From Variovorax atrisoli 110B (GTDB taxonomy: Bacteria; Pseudomonadota; Gammaproteobacteria; Burkholderiales; Burkholderiaceae_C): a stretch of DNA of 64,000 nucleotides. The stretch is from assembly GCF_000382045.1 (NCBI RefSeq), contig NZ_KB907472.1, forward strand, positions 1 through 64,000, in the 5' to 3' direction. The notes under the pieces were generated by a model. That model was not told the origin of the DNA. It ran no database searches and saw only the letters and a list, made by a program, of their open reading frames with translations. Below, in pieces: positions 1 through 11,504 of this stretch. The stretch's first letter is position 1. Every line of letters begins with the position of its first letter. Made by a program: the position numbers and the translations under genes.

Positions 1-180
1 CGATGCCGCCATTGACCACCCGCGTCTCCCCCCCGCTGATCGTCTCCGTCGCCCCACCCGTGATCGTGCGCGTCTCCCCGTCGGTCACCGTCTCCGTCGC
101 ACCGCCCGTCACCGTGCGCTCCTCGCCCCCGTCGATCGTCTCCACCGCACCCTGCGTGATGTGCCGCTCCTCGCCAGACT
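1..180 (-). repeat. 48-bp tandem repeats inside vgrG (beta-helix needle)
   Basis: On the minus strand this stretch encodes degenerate 16-residue units of the form E-[ET]-R-x-[VI]-T-x-G-A-x-E-T-[VI]-x-x-G. Three units are complete and another starts at the window edge. One unit measures exactly 48 bp (about 65-112). The units resemble the triple-stranded beta-helix of phage gp5, so copy number would set needle length. The array continues outside the window. Confidence 0.8.
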
Positions 181-1774
181 CGTACGTCGCCGACTCGTGA
201 CCCTTGATCAGCGTCGTGCGCGTCTTCTCGGTCGTGTGCGTCTCGTCACCCTCCACCTCCACGTCCAGGTTGCGCTGCGCGTGCACCAGGATCTGCTCCG
301 CGCCCATCTTGTCCTCGAACACCAAGGCATTGGCCGTCGCCTCCGAGCCACCCTTCGACGACCGCGTGACGATCCCGCTCTTGGTCGCCTCCCCGGGCAG
401 CGCGAACGGCGGCATCTGGTCCGCGTTGTACACACGCCCAACGATCACCGGCCGGTCCGGCCGCCCGCCGATGAAGTCGACGATCACCTCCTGACCGATG
501 CGCGGCGTGAACACGCCCCCGAACCTCTCACCCGCCCAGATGTGCGACACCCGCACGAAGCGCGAGCTGTTCTCGTTGCGCTGCCCATACCGGTCCCAGT
601 GGAACTGCACCTTCACCCGCCCGTACTGGTCGGTCCAGATCTCCTCGCCCTGCGGACCGACGACCGTCGCCGTCTGCGGACCGCTGGTGCGCGGCACCGG
701 CGTCTGCCTGGGCGCCCTGAACGCCAGCGCCGTGGGCTGCACCACGAAGTCGAAGTCGTAGGTGCCGCGCTCCGAGCCCGTGGCATACCCCCCCTCGCGC
801 AGCGCGTACGACACCGACACCGCCAGGTACTCCTGGTTGTCGTCCGACCTCGGCGAGTTGCGCATCGTGAACTTGTAGCCCGGCGCCATCCCCCGCACGG
901 TCGAGTGCCCGCTGCTGCGCTGCGCCAGCGACTGCGCCTCCTCCAGCCTCACCTTCGCGTAGTGCTCGCCGTCTCCCGCGGCCGGGTAGTCGCCCAGCCA
1001 CTCGTACACCTCGTAGTCGGCGTTGTCGTGCCCCCGGGGCTGGCTGCGCACGTTGATCAGGTCGCCCTTGGGCGTGGTGAAGTTGAAGTCGTCCACCGTG
1101 TAGCTGCCCGAGCGCACTTCCTCGCTGGGCTGCCACTCCCGGATGACTTCCATGTCCTCGGTGATGTCACGGTCGGACGCGAAGTAGTCGATGGTCTCGT
1201 ACCCGGGCGTCGCCTCGTGCGCACCGATGTCGTCGGACAGCACCAGCGTGTGCTGGTCCTTCTCGTGCCTGAACCAGTAGTAGATGCCCTCCAGCTCCAT
1301 CAGCCGGCTCACGAAGGCGTAGTCACTCTCGTTGTACTGCACGCAGTATTCCCAGCTGCGATAGCTGCCAGAGAGCTGCTTCTCGAACGCGAAGCCGTAG
1401 TCGCCGAACACCTCCTCCAGGATCTCCACCACGCTCTTGTCCTGGAAGATCTTGTTGTCGCTCGAGCGCGTGAGGTACCACAGCCACGGCCGCACGCTGG
1501 CCCGGTACACCGTGTGGCGTTCCGTATCGCCCTCCCGCCCGATCATCGAGAAGCGCATCACCTGCCCGTTGAGGTACCTCGGCCCGCTGCCCGCAGTCTG
1601 GATCTCCAGCGTCAGCGGCTTGCCCAGCATCGACTTCAGATCCAGCGACGCGCTCGGACTCAGCAGGTCCACCTCGAATTCGAACAGCTGCGACAAACCC
1701 TCCGTGCCCCGCATCGAGCGGAACACCAGCTGGCTCTCGCCCAGCGGCGTGTGGGCTCGAACGACTCTGACCAT
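1..1774 (-). CDS. vgrG: Type VI secretion spike protein VgrG (TssI), C-terminus beyond window
   Basis: VgrG trimers form the spike that tips the Hcp tube and carries effectors through the T6SS. The minus strand is open from an ATG at 1774 to the window edge, giving 591 visible residues. The N-terminus (MVRVVRAHTPLGESQLVFRS) and the gp27-like body lead into a gp5-like OB segment with EIWTDQYGRVKVQFHWDRYG, the usual VgrG signature. From about residue 530 the protein turns into tandem 16-residue Thr/Gly-rich units of the gp5 needle type, still running at the edge. It follows clpV by 22 bp in the same direction and is probably cotranscribed with it. Family assignment is firm. Whether a C-terminal effector domain or cargo gene follows cannot be seen. 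Confidence 0.95.
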   Translation of the reverse strand, partial: MVRVVRAHTPLGESQLVFRSMRGTEGLSQLFEFEVDLLSPSASLDLKSMLGKPLTLEIQTAGSGPRYLNGQVMRFSMIGREGDTERHTVYRASVRPWLWYLTRSSDNKIFQDKSVVEILEEVFGDYGFAFEKQLSGSYRSWEYCVQYNESDYAFVSRLMELEGIYYWFRHEKDQHTLVLSDDIGAHEATPGYETIDYFASDRDITEDMEVIREWQPSEEVRSGSYTVDDFNFTTPKGDLINVRSQPRGHDNADYEVYEWLGDYPAAGDGEHYAKVRLEEAQSLAQRSSGHSTVRGMAPGYKFTMRNSPRSDDNQEYLAVSVSYALREGGYATGSERGTYDFDFVVQPTALAFRAPRQTPVPRTSGPQTATVVGPQGEEIWTDQYGRVKVQFHWDRYGQRNENSSRFVRVSHIWAGERFGGVFTPRIGQEVIVDFIGGRPDRPVIVGRVYNADQMPPFALPGEATKSGIVTRSSKGGSEATANALVFEDKMGAEQILVHAQRNLDVEVEGDETHTTEKTRTTLIKGHESATYESGEERHITQGAVETIDGGEERTVTGGATETVTDGETRTITGGATETISGGETRVVNGGI

Positions 1775-1796
1775 GGGGGTTGTCTCCTTCTATTTT

Positions 1797-4538
<2,742 letters not shown>

Positions 4539-4539
4539 G

Positions 4540-4660
4540 GAACTAAGCTAACCCCCAGTCTTCGCGCACTTCGTGTCGCTACGCCGCCCCCCTTGCAGGG
4601 GGCAACACCGGTGGCCCGGCAGAGCCGGTTCCACGGTGCTTCCCGAAAAGACCGTGAGGT
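4540..4660. repeat. Family A intergenic repeat, copy A1, at the tssG/clpV junction
   Basis: This hairpin-rich element is flanked by the 7-bp direct repeat GGTCATG (4533-4539 and 4661-4667). Each copy holds a stop/start overlap (ATGA on the minus strand). A 43-codon open frame starts at 4666 in the overlap with the tssG stop and ends with a TGA at 4537-4535 overlapping the clpV ATG. The core runs from a CCCCCAG box through CACTTCGTG, a CCCCC/GGGGG hairpin and a CCGGC/GCCGG hairpin. The mini-ORF peptide (NRLCRATGVAPCKG...) resembles the one crossing copy A2. Confidence 0.85.
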
Positions 4661-4662
4661 GG

Positions 4663-5910
4663 TCATGTCGTGGGCGTCTCGCGCGAGGTCGCGGAAGACC
4701 GGGTAAGGGATGCATCGGAAGAAGCCGCCGATGCGGAACGGGAAAACAGTGCCTCGGGCTGGAACAGCATGTCGCCGGCGTCGGTGTCGGACATGCGCGT
4801 GCCCAGCCAGCTGCCCCAGCCCAGTCGCTGGTTGCTGTTGAGCCGCATGCCGTGCGCATCCTCTTTCCTGAGCACCAGCCGCAGCTCCCAGGCGAACTCG
4901 ATGCCGACGTACTGCCGCACCCAGTCGACCACCTGCTGCAGCCGCTTGCTGCCGGGAAGGAACTCTCGGTACTGCTCCTGCGAGAGTGGCCCGAGCTCGA
5001 GGCGGAACTTGCTTTGAGCGTCGCGCACCGCCAGGCCGATGGTGGCGCCGCCGCCGAGCCTGTGGTTGCGCCCGAGCTGGCCGATGCGGCTGACCTGGCG
5101 CTCGTCGATCATCACCCAGTCGCTCACGAACTCGTCGACGCGCACCGGCACGTCGAAGTACAGCCGCAGGATCTGGATCAGCCCCTCGGGGTTGCGCGTC
5201 TGGCGCACGAGGTGGCCCGCCATGAAGGTGCGCGCATGGTCGGCGATGCGGTCACGCCCCTTGAGGCCGGGCTGCCCCATGTTCATGAGGCTGGCGACGT
5301 AGTCGACGAAGCGATGGCCGTCGGTGCGGTCGAGGCTGTTGACCGACTGCGCGTCGGCCCAGGCCCGGTAGAACAGCAGGATGAGCCGATGATGGAACAG
5401 GTCGGCGAACGCGCTGATGGTGTTGTCGGCGTGGTGCCGCTTGCGCTCGCGCGCGTACTCCGTCAGGTGCAGCGGCAGCGGGCCGTTGGGGCCGAACAGG
5501 CCGAAACCGTAGATCGAGATGCGCGGCGGCCCGTCGCCAGCGGCCTCGACGCCCGACACGTTCGAGGGCGCGAAGGCCATCGAGGGCTCCTGCCCGAGGC
5601 GCAGCGGCTCGTCGGTCGGGCGCGGCGCGCGGCCCAGCAGCGGGTGGTCGTCCTGCGCGTCGAGGCGGCGCAGCAGCATGAAGAGGTCGTGCTCGAAGGG
5701 TTGCTCGAGCAGCCTGGCCCAGAGCACCGGATCGGCCTGTTCGATGCCGCGTGCGGGCGCCGAGCCGGCGCGCGCCGCAGGCGGCACGGCTTCTTCACGG
5801 TCGGCGGCCTCCACCGTGTGCATCACCTCGCCCTGCGCAAGCTCGGCCGGCACGGCCTGCTGCGGCTCCTGGTGCTGCTGCACCGCGTCGGTGATGCCGA
5901 TGTCGCTCAT
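4663..5910 (-). CDS. tssG: Type VI secretion baseplate protein TssG (ImpH/VasB)
   Basis: TssG joins TssE, TssF and TssK in the wedge of the T6SS baseplate. The ATG at 5910 overlaps the tssF stop (ATGA), which fixes the start against a much longer open frame upstream. The product is 415 aa, somewhat longer than the usual 330-350, with about 60 polar and alanine-rich residues before the conserved region. That region begins near FAPSNVSGVEA and continues through ISIYGFGLFGPNGPLPLHLTEY and FADLFHHRLILLFYRAWADAQ, both typical of the family. Gene order and direct overlap with tssF support the call. Confidence 0.95.
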   Translation of the reverse strand: MSDIGITDAVQQHQEPQQAVPAELAQGEVMHTVEAADREEAVPPAARAGSAPARGIEQADPVLWARLLEQPFEHDLFMLLRRLDAQDDHPLLGRAPRPTDEPLRLGQEPSMAFAPSNVSGVEAAGDGPPRISIYGFGLFGPNGPLPLHLTEYARERKRHHADNTISAFADLFHHRLILLFYRAWADAQSVNSLDRTDGHRFVDYVASLMNMGQPGLKGRDRIADHARTFMAGHLVRQTRNPEGLIQILRLYFDVPVRVDEFVSDWVMIDERQVSRIGQLGRNHRLGGGATIGLAVRDAQSKFRLELGPLSQEQYREFLPGSKRLQQVVDWVRQYVGIEFAWELRLVLRKEDAHGMRLNSNQRLGWGSWLGTRMSDTDAGDMLFQPEALFSRSASAASSDASLTRSSATSRETPTT

Positions 5911-7778
5911 ACGGCGGGGCGGCGTCCCACGCGCGGAGTCCAGCGCGCGATCTCGCCACGCTGAAGGCTGGTCAACGCGAATTCGGTGAACGCATTGAGC
6001 GACACGTGGCGGCTGAAGAACTGCTCGAGCACCGCGCCGAAGAGATACGGGCTCGCGCCCGAGAATGCGACCTCGTCGATCTTGAGCGCGATCTCCACGC
6101 CGCGCCCGAACACGATCGGCCCGGGCTCGGGCAGGCGACGGAACACCGGCGCCAGCGCCATCGAGCGCACGCCCTGTATCTGGCGTCGCACCGCGGGATC
6201 GGCGAGGTTGCCGTACAGGTCGAGCATCTCGCGCAGCGCTGCCGCGCCCTGTGCGGGATCGACGTCGGTGAGGCTCAGGTAGTTGAGGCCGAGATGGCTG
6301 ATGAGGCGCCACGTGAGCGCGCCTTCGGCCAGCGCGGGGTACGGCCGCGAAGGCCCGCGCAGGATGCGGATGGAGCGCACGGGCGCGGACACGCGCAGCG
6401 TGAAGTCCGATTCGAGCCCCGTCGGCAGCAGCAGCGGCAGGTCGCGGTTGGTGCACAGCGCGTCGAGCGTGATGTGGCGCAGGCTGTGCGGGAACGGCGC
6501 GTCGTGCTGGTCGACGAGCGACACGTAGATCTCGCTGCCGGTGTAGCTGGTGCGCGTGCCCTGGGCGCGCGCCCGGTCGGACACGAGGCGCGGCTCGCGG
6601 CGCAGCGAGAAGTAAGCGCCGAAGTCGCCGTCGTCGGCCGCGAAGGAGCCGAGGAAGGGCCTGAACTCGCGCTCCTCGGAGCCGTTGGCCATGTGGCCGG
6701 TGACACGCTCGACGGTGAATATCTCGAAATCGCGCGGCCGCGTGCGGTCGATCACCGCATGGTGCTCGTGCTGGCCCGGTCCCACCGGAATGCGGTCGCT
6801 GCGGCGCGGCACGAGGTTGATGATGGGCGTGCAGAACAGCGAGAAGTGCTTGGCGTCCACCAGCCTTTCGAGGTCGGCATCGGCACGGTCGAGCAGGATC
6901 ACGATCTCCATCGTGGTGCCGCTCATCGCTGCTGCCGCCGCGCGCATCTTGTTGATGCTGAAGAACAGGTAGCGGTCGGGGAAGGCGAAGTACTCGTGCA
7001 GCAGGCGGTAGCCCTGGAACGAGCGCGCGTCGTAGGGCAGCAGCGACTGGTCGGGCTCGAAGCCCTCGTGCCTGATGGCTTCGTCGCCCAGCGGCACGAT
7101 CCGCGCCGCGGTGCCAGGACCGCTTCGGCACACCACGCCGACACTGTGGTGCACCGCGAGTTCGAGCACGCGCAGGGCATGCAGCTCGGCGCCGGAAAGG
7201 AAGAATTCGAGCCGGTCCAGCGGCATGTCGGCGAAGCGCGCGCCGCCCACCGCCTCCAGCTTGATGGTGATGGCGCTCTTCGCCTGCCGCGCGACCGCGG
7301 GCATCGCATGCGCGATCTCGGCAGGCACCGGGCCGATGCCGGCTTCGGCGATGCGGATCGGCCACAGCGTGACGGCATGGCCGGTGCGGAATTCGCAGGC
7401 CGTCTGTTCGCCCTTGATCATGCGCCCGCGCAGGATGGTGTGACGCGGCAGCTCGTAGCCTGCCTTCAGCGACCCTTCGTTGAGGTTGCCGTCGATCTGA
7501 ACCACGGCCATGGCGGGCAGCGGCGCGAGGAAGTTGGGGTACACCACTTCGAGCAGTCGCTGCGAGAAGCGCGGGAACTCGGCATCCATCTTGAGCTGGA
7601 TGCGCGCGGTGAGAAAGCTGAAGCCTTCGAGCAGCCGCTCCACGTAGGGGTCGCTGACCTCGATGCCGCGCATGCCCAGGCGCCCCGCGATCTTCGGATA
7701 GCGCTGCGCGAACTCGGCCCCGAGCTCGTGCATGTAGGTGAGCTCGCGGTTGTAGTAGTCGAGAAGCCGGGCATCCAT
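5907..7778 (-). CDS. tssF: Type VI secretion baseplate protein TssF (ImpG/VasA)
   Basis: TssF is the largest wedge component of the T6SS baseplate. The 623-aa length and the opening MDARLLDYYNRELTYMHELG are characteristic, as are the early segments FAQRYPKIAGRLGM and DPYVERLLEGFSFLTARIQ. Its stop overlaps the tssG start by four bases. Upstream, the tssE stop and the tssF ATG would overlap as TGATG, but a family A repeat now lies between them with the sequence CATCAGAG on both sides. The ribosome-binding situation therefore depends on coupling through that insert. Confidence 0.96.
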   Translation of the reverse strand: MDARLLDYYNRELTYMHELGAEFAQRYPKIAGRLGMRGIEVSDPYVERLLEGFSFLTARIQLKMDAEFPRFSQRLLEVVYPNFLAPLPAMAVVQIDGNLNEGSLKAGYELPRHTILRGRMIKGEQTACEFRTGHAVTLWPIRIAEAGIGPVPAEIAHAMPAVARQAKSAITIKLEAVGGARFADMPLDRLEFFLSGAELHALRVLELAVHHSVGVVCRSGPGTAARIVPLGDEAIRHEGFEPDQSLLPYDARSFQGYRLLHEYFAFPDRYLFFSINKMRAAAAAMSGTTMEIVILLDRADADLERLVDAKHFSLFCTPIINLVPRRSDRIPVGPGQHEHHAVIDRTRPRDFEIFTVERVTGHMANGSEEREFRPFLGSFAADDGDFGAYFSLRREPRLVSDRARAQGTRTSYTGSEIYVSLVDQHDAPFPHSLRHITLDALCTNRDLPLLLPTGLESDFTLRVSAPVRSIRILRGPSRPYPALAEGALTWRLISHLGLNYLSLTDVDPAQGAAALREMLDLYGNLADPAVRRQIQGVRSMALAPVFRRLPEPGPIVFGRGVEIALKIDEVAFSGASPYLFGAVLEQFFSRHVSLNAFTEFALTSLQRGEIARWTPRVGRRPAV

Positions 7779-7783
7779 CAGAG

Positions 7784-7897
7784 GCTAACCCCCAGGCTTC
7801 GCGCACTTCGTGTCGCTTCGCCAACCCCCTTGCAGGGGGCAACACCAGCGGCCCGGCAAAGCCGGTTCCGCGGTGTTCCACGGCAAGAGAATTCCTT
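7784..7897. repeat. Family A intergenic repeat, copy A2, at the tssE/tssF junction
   Basis: The insert is flanked by the 8-bp perfect direct repeat CATCAGAG (7776-7783 and 7898-7905). In minus-strand sense both copies read CTCTGATG and contain a TGATG stop/start overlap. A 40-codon frame starts at 7900 in the overlap with the tssE stop and ends at 7778 in the overlap with the tssF ATG. The core is close to A1, with hairpins CCCCC-TTGCA-GGGGG and CCGGC-AAA-GCCGG. Confidence 0.87.
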
Positions 7898-7899
7898 CA

Positions 7900-8439
7900 T
7901 CAGAGTCCTCCCGTCGGCCGCAGCACCATGTGCCCGCTTTCCAGGTCGAGCTCGGAACGCAGGATGAATTCGATGGGGTACGGCACCGACCACAGCGTGC
8001 CGCGGATCTCCAGCGCGAGCAGGTTGTGGTGTTCGAGCTCGGTGGCGTCGGTCACGCAGCGAACGTCGATGCTGTCCTTCATGATGCGCGGCTCGAAGTC
8101 GATGATGGCTGCGCGGATGGCCGCTTCGACGTCCGCGAAGTCGACCTCCGACATGCGCCCGCCGGCCCAGCCGCGAACGCCGAAGTTCACGACCGAGCGA
8201 CGCGCGCGGGGCATGGTGTTGATGTCGTGGTCCGCGCCGAAGTTGGTGGTGTTGAGCAGCCACTGCAGGTCGCGCAGCACCGAGTCGCGCAGCAGCCTGC
8301 CGCTCATGAGGAAGGAACCCGCGCGCTCCTGCCGGACCTGCGGCGCCTTGTCGGTAAGGCGGTCCAGCAACACCGGCTGCAGGCGGTCGCGTGCGACGCT
8401 TTCCTGCTGGTCGCCGTCGGCGTCCATCATTGCACTCAT
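7900..8439 (-). CDS. tssE: Type VI secretion baseplate protein TssE (gp25-like)
   Basis: TssE is homologous to phage T4 gp25 and sits where the sheath meets the baseplate. The 179-aa protein carries the gpW/gp25 region with SVLRDLQWLLNTTNF, DFADVEAAIRAAIIDFEPRI and a C-terminal IRGTLWSVPYPIEFILRSEL strand set. Its ATG overlaps the tagJ stop by one base (TGATG), so it is probably translationally coupled to it. Confidence is high from sequence and from position between tagJ and tssF. Confidence 0.95.
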   Translation of the reverse strand: MSAMMDADGDQQESVARDRLQPVLLDRLTDKAPQVRQERAGSFLMSGRLLRDSVLRDLQWLLNTTNFGADHDINTMPRARRSVVNFGVRGWAGGRMSEVDFADVEAAIRAAIIDFEPRIMKDSIDVRCVTDATELEHHNLLALEIRGTLWSVPYPIEFILRSELDLESGHMVLRPTGGL

Positions 8440-9299
8440 CAGGCGGCGCCCTCTCGCGAGAACTCGATCAGCCGCAGGTCGAGCAGCGAATGGTCGCCTG
8501 CCTCGCTGATCAGGGTGCGCTGGCCCAGGCCCGCGTACTGTTCTTCGCCGGCCAGGGGCAGCCAGTCGGTGCGGCGGCCCAGTGCGGCCTCGTCGTCGAG
8601 GCCTTCTAGCCGGCCCGGGTAGCGCACGGGCACCAGGCCATTGAGCGCGCGACCGTCATGCAGCTCGAATTCGGTGGGAGCCCACAGCAGGTCGACCAGA
8701 TGCTGCGGCCGCGAGAACTTGGCGCGGCGCACCTGCGTCAGCGGCAGCCAGGCATAGCCGGAAGGAGTGAGCAGTTCGAACACGGGGCCGATGCGGACGT
8801 CGCCGTCGCAGAGCCAGTCGAACTCGCTGTTCTGCACCGGCTCGCCATCGAGGGCCTGAACGGCGCGGGAATCGGTGCGGTCCACGCTGGTGATCTTGCC
8901 ATGCAGCGCGGGTGCGGCCTGCCGCGCGCTCTCGCGCAGTGCCGCAGCCTCTTCGGCGCGATCGGCCGGCAGCGTGGCCGCTGCAATCAGTTGCTCGACC
9001 CATTCGGCGTTGCCGCCGACGATGGCCGGCGCACGTCCGCCCGACCAGAAGTCGCTGCGGTGGCGTTCGCCCGAAAGCGCCATCGAGCACGTGACGCTGG
9101 CGGGCGTGAAGGTGGGATCGAGCTTGGTGGCGAGCTTGAGCTGGTCTTCGGCCCGCTGCCACTCTCCACGCAATGCCAGGAAGTGGCACAAGGCCAGGCG
9201 CAGGCCTGCGTTCTGGGGATTGGAGCGGATCTGCCGCTGTACCCATTCGGTGTGCTCGGCCACTGAGCGATCGCCCAGCACTGCAAACCCATCACCCAT
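8439..9299 (-). CDS. tagJ: T6SS accessory protein TagJ (ImpE/SciE family)
   Basis: TagJ/ImpE proteins bind the TssB sheath subunit and are found in systems of the Pseudomonas HSI-I type. The chosen ATG at 9299 gives 286 aa beginning MGDGFAVLGDRSVAEHTEWV and has GAGGAAG a few bases upstream. An open frame continues further upstream, but it overlaps hcp-side DNA and lacks family similarity. The N-terminal half is TPR-like (RLALCHFLALRGEWQRAEDQ). The C-terminal half carries the ImpE core around WLPLTQVRRAKFSRPQHLVD. It is coupled to tssE through TGATG. Confidence 0.9.
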   Translation of the reverse strand: MGDGFAVLGDRSVAEHTEWVQRQIRSNPQNAGLRLALCHFLALRGEWQRAEDQLKLATKLDPTFTPASVTCSMALSGERHRSDFWSGGRAPAIVGGNAEWVEQLIAAATLPADRAEEAAALRESARQAAPALHGKITSVDRTDSRAVQALDGEPVQNSEFDWLCDGDVRIGPVFELLTPSGYAWLPLTQVRRAKFSRPQHLVDLLWAPTEFELHDGRALNGLVPVRYPGRLEGLDDEAALGRRTDWLPLAGEEQYAGLGQRTLISEAGDHSLLDLRLIEFSREGAA

Positions 9300-9382
9300 G
9301 AAGCTTCCTCGCTGACTGGCTGGCACGCGGCGCGATCGTCGAGAAGGCCGCTGTGCGAAGGACGGCCGTGGCGGCCGTCGGG

Positions 9383-9417
9383 AAAAACGTCGCGGCCGGC
9401 CCGAGAGGCCGGCCGCG
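9383..9417 (-). terminator. Rho-independent terminator after hcp
   Basis: A perfect 9-bp stem (CGCGGCCGG at 9391-9399, CCGGCCGCG at 9409-9417) encloses a 9-base loop. On the minus strand it is followed by ACGTTTTTCC. It lies 17 bases past the hcp stop. It would stop most hcp transcripts and keep hcp in excess over tagJ and the baseplate genes. Confidence 0.75.
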
Positions 9418-9433
9418 CATCGGGAAAAGGAAA

Positions 9434-9916
9434 TCAGGCTTCCTTGTTTTCCTTGATGTTCCAGGCCAGAACCGTCTCGGCACCCTTGCCGCCCTTGTCG
9501 GTCTGTTCCCAGTACTGCTGCTTCACCTTGGCGGCCTGGAAGGCGTATTGCACGAACACGGCGTCCGAGCCCTGCTCGGCCGTGTACTGCACCGAGGTGA
9601 CCAGCACTTCCTCGAGCGTGACGCGGGTGTATTCGATCTGCGAGCCGCCGGCCTTGCACACCGACACTTCCACCTTGCTCAGGTGCTTGCCGCTCGCGCA
9701 GTTCTTCAGCACCGACGGTGCCGCCTTGTCGATGCGCGCCAGCACCTGCAGGTCGTTGAAGCTGGCCTTGCCGACGCCGCCGCCGCCACCGCTGACCATG
9801 TTTCCAGGCTGCGTTGCACCCCACGCAAACGACTTGATGTCCGTCCACTCCTTGTGGTTCGAGTCCTTCGATTCGCCGTTCGCGCCTTCAACGCGCATGA
9901 ACATGTCTACTGCCAT
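9434..9916 (-). CDS. hcp: Type VI secretion tube protein Hcp (TssD)
   Basis: Hcp hexamers stack into the inner tube that is propelled through the T6SS sheath and secreted. The 160-aa protein starts MAVDMFMRVEGANGESKDSN and has the family features DIKSFAWGATQP, a central VLKNCASGKHLSKVEVSVCKAGG segment and the terminal QYWEQTDKGGKGAETVLAWN. A glycine run (about residues 43-47) sits in the loop that varies between Hcp classes. The gene lies between tssC and tagJ and has its own strong terminator, as expected for a product needed in large amounts. Confidence 0.97.
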   Translation of the reverse strand: MAVDMFMRVEGANGESKDSNHKEWTDIKSFAWGATQPGNMVSGGGGGVGKASFNDLQVLARIDKAAPSVLKNCASGKHLSKVEVSVCKAGGSQIEYTRVTLEEVLVTSVQYTAEQGSDAVFVQYAFQAAKVKQQYWEQTDKGGKGAETVLAWNIKENKEA

Positions 9917-9965
9917 GATTTAAACCCCCAGAGTTATTTGCGCCCGATTCCGGAACGCCGTTGAA

Positions 9966-11474
9966 TTAGCTGCTGTCCTTCTTGTTGGATGGCAGCTTCG
10001 AAACCAGCCGCAACGACACCGTCAGCCCTTCGAGCTGATAGTGCGGCCGGAGAAAAAACTTGGCGGCGTAGTAGCCGGGGTTGTCCTCGATGGCTTCCAC
10101 CTGGACTTCCGCCGCCGCCAGCGGCTTCATCGCCTTGGTGTCCTGCGAAGAGGTGCCAGGGCTGCCGTCGACGTAGTTCATGATCCAGTCGTTGAGCCAG
10201 CGCTCCATGTCCTCGCGCTCGCGGAACGAACCGATCTTGTCCCGCACGATGCACTTCAGGTAGTGCGCAAAGCGGCAGCATGCGAACAGGTACGGCAGAC
10301 GTGCCGCCAAGTTCGCGTTGGCCGTGGCGTCGGCGTCGTAGTACTCGGCCGGCAGCTGGAGCGACTGCGCGCCGATGAAGGCCGCGAAGTCGGAGTTCTT
10401 GCGGTGCACCAGCGGCATGAAGCCGTTCTTGGCGAGCTCGGCCTCGCGGCGGTCGCTGATCGCGATCTCGGTCGGGCACTTCATGTCCACGCCGCCGTCG
10501 TCGGTCGGGAATGTGTGCGTGGGCAGGTTCTCGACCGCGCCGCCCGATTCGACGCCGCGGATCGAGGTGCACCAGCCGTACTGCTTGAACGAGCGGTTGA
10601 TGTTCACGCCCATCGCGTAGGCCGAGTTGGCCCAGGTGTAGCGGTTGTGCGCCGCCGAGTCGGTCTCTTCCTCGAACTCGAACTCGTCGACCGGGTTGGT
10701 GCGCGCGCCGTAGGGCAGACGCGCGAGGAAACGCGGCATGGCCAGGCCGATGTAGCGCGCGTCTTCCGAATCGCGCAGCGAACGCCACGCGGTGTGCTCG
10801 GTGTTCTGGAAGATCTTGGTCAGGTCGCGCGGATTCGACAGTTCCTGCCACGAGTCCATCTGCATCACAGTGGGCGATGCGCCCGCGATGAACGGGCAGT
10901 GCGCCGCCGCGGCGATCTTGGCCATCTCGCCCAGCATCTCGACGTCGGGCGGGCTGTGGTCGAAGTGGAAGTCGCCGATCAGCGCGCCGAAGGGCTCGCC
11001 ACCGAACTGGCCGTACTCGGCTTCGTAGATCTTCTTGAACAGCGGGCTCTGGTCCCAGCCGATGCCCTTGTGGCGCTTGAGCGAGCGCGCGACCTCGCGC
11101 TTCGATGCGCACATCACGCGGATCTTGAGCTGTTCGTCGGTCTCGGTGTTGTTGACCAGATAGTGCAGCCCGCGCCATGCGCCTTCGAGCTGCTGGAACT
11201 CCTCGTGATGCAGGATCTGGTTGATCTGCTCGGAGAGCTTGCGGTCGATCTCGGTGATGATGGCCTGGACGGTGCGATAGGCATCGTTGGAGACGGTGAC
11301 GGTGCTCTCCAGCGCCTGCACGGCCAGCGTCTTTACGGCGTTCTCCACCGCCTCTCGGGCCTGGTCGGTCTTGGGCTTGAACTCGCGCTGCAGCAGGTTC
11401 GAGAACTCGTTCGGCTCCAGCGTCTCGACGGAGGCCGGTGCGCGCGCGGTGGTCTGTTTCGGTGCGGTGCTCAT
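9966..11474 (-). CDS. tssC: Type VI secretion sheath large subunit TssC (VipB/ImpC)
   Basis: TssC pairs with TssB to form the contractile sheath around the Hcp tube. The 502-aa length and the segments EFQQLEGAWRGLHYLVNNTE and GALIGDFHFDHSP are diagnostic, as is the C-terminal KFFLRPHYQLEGLTVSLRLV. The gene starts 30 bp after the tssB stop in the same direction and is followed by hcp. No unusual features were seen. Confidence 0.97.
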   Translation of the reverse strand: MSTAPKQTTARAPASVETLEPNEFSNLLQREFKPKTDQAREAVENAVKTLAVQALESTVTVSNDAYRTVQAIITEIDRKLSEQINQILHHEEFQQLEGAWRGLHYLVNNTETDEQLKIRVMCASKREVARSLKRHKGIGWDQSPLFKKIYEAEYGQFGGEPFGALIGDFHFDHSPPDVEMLGEMAKIAAAAHCPFIAGASPTVMQMDSWQELSNPRDLTKIFQNTEHTAWRSLRDSEDARYIGLAMPRFLARLPYGARTNPVDEFEFEEETDSAAHNRYTWANSAYAMGVNINRSFKQYGWCTSIRGVESGGAVENLPTHTFPTDDGGVDMKCPTEIAISDRREAELAKNGFMPLVHRKNSDFAAFIGAQSLQLPAEYYDADATANANLAARLPYLFACCRFAHYLKCIVRDKIGSFREREDMERWLNDWIMNYVDGSPGTSSQDTKAMKPLAAAEVQVEAIEDNPGYYAAKFFLRPHYQLEGLTVSLRLVSKLPSNKKDSS

Positions 11475-11504
11475 GATGATGGCGGTCCTTGCTGCTGCTC
11501 GCGC

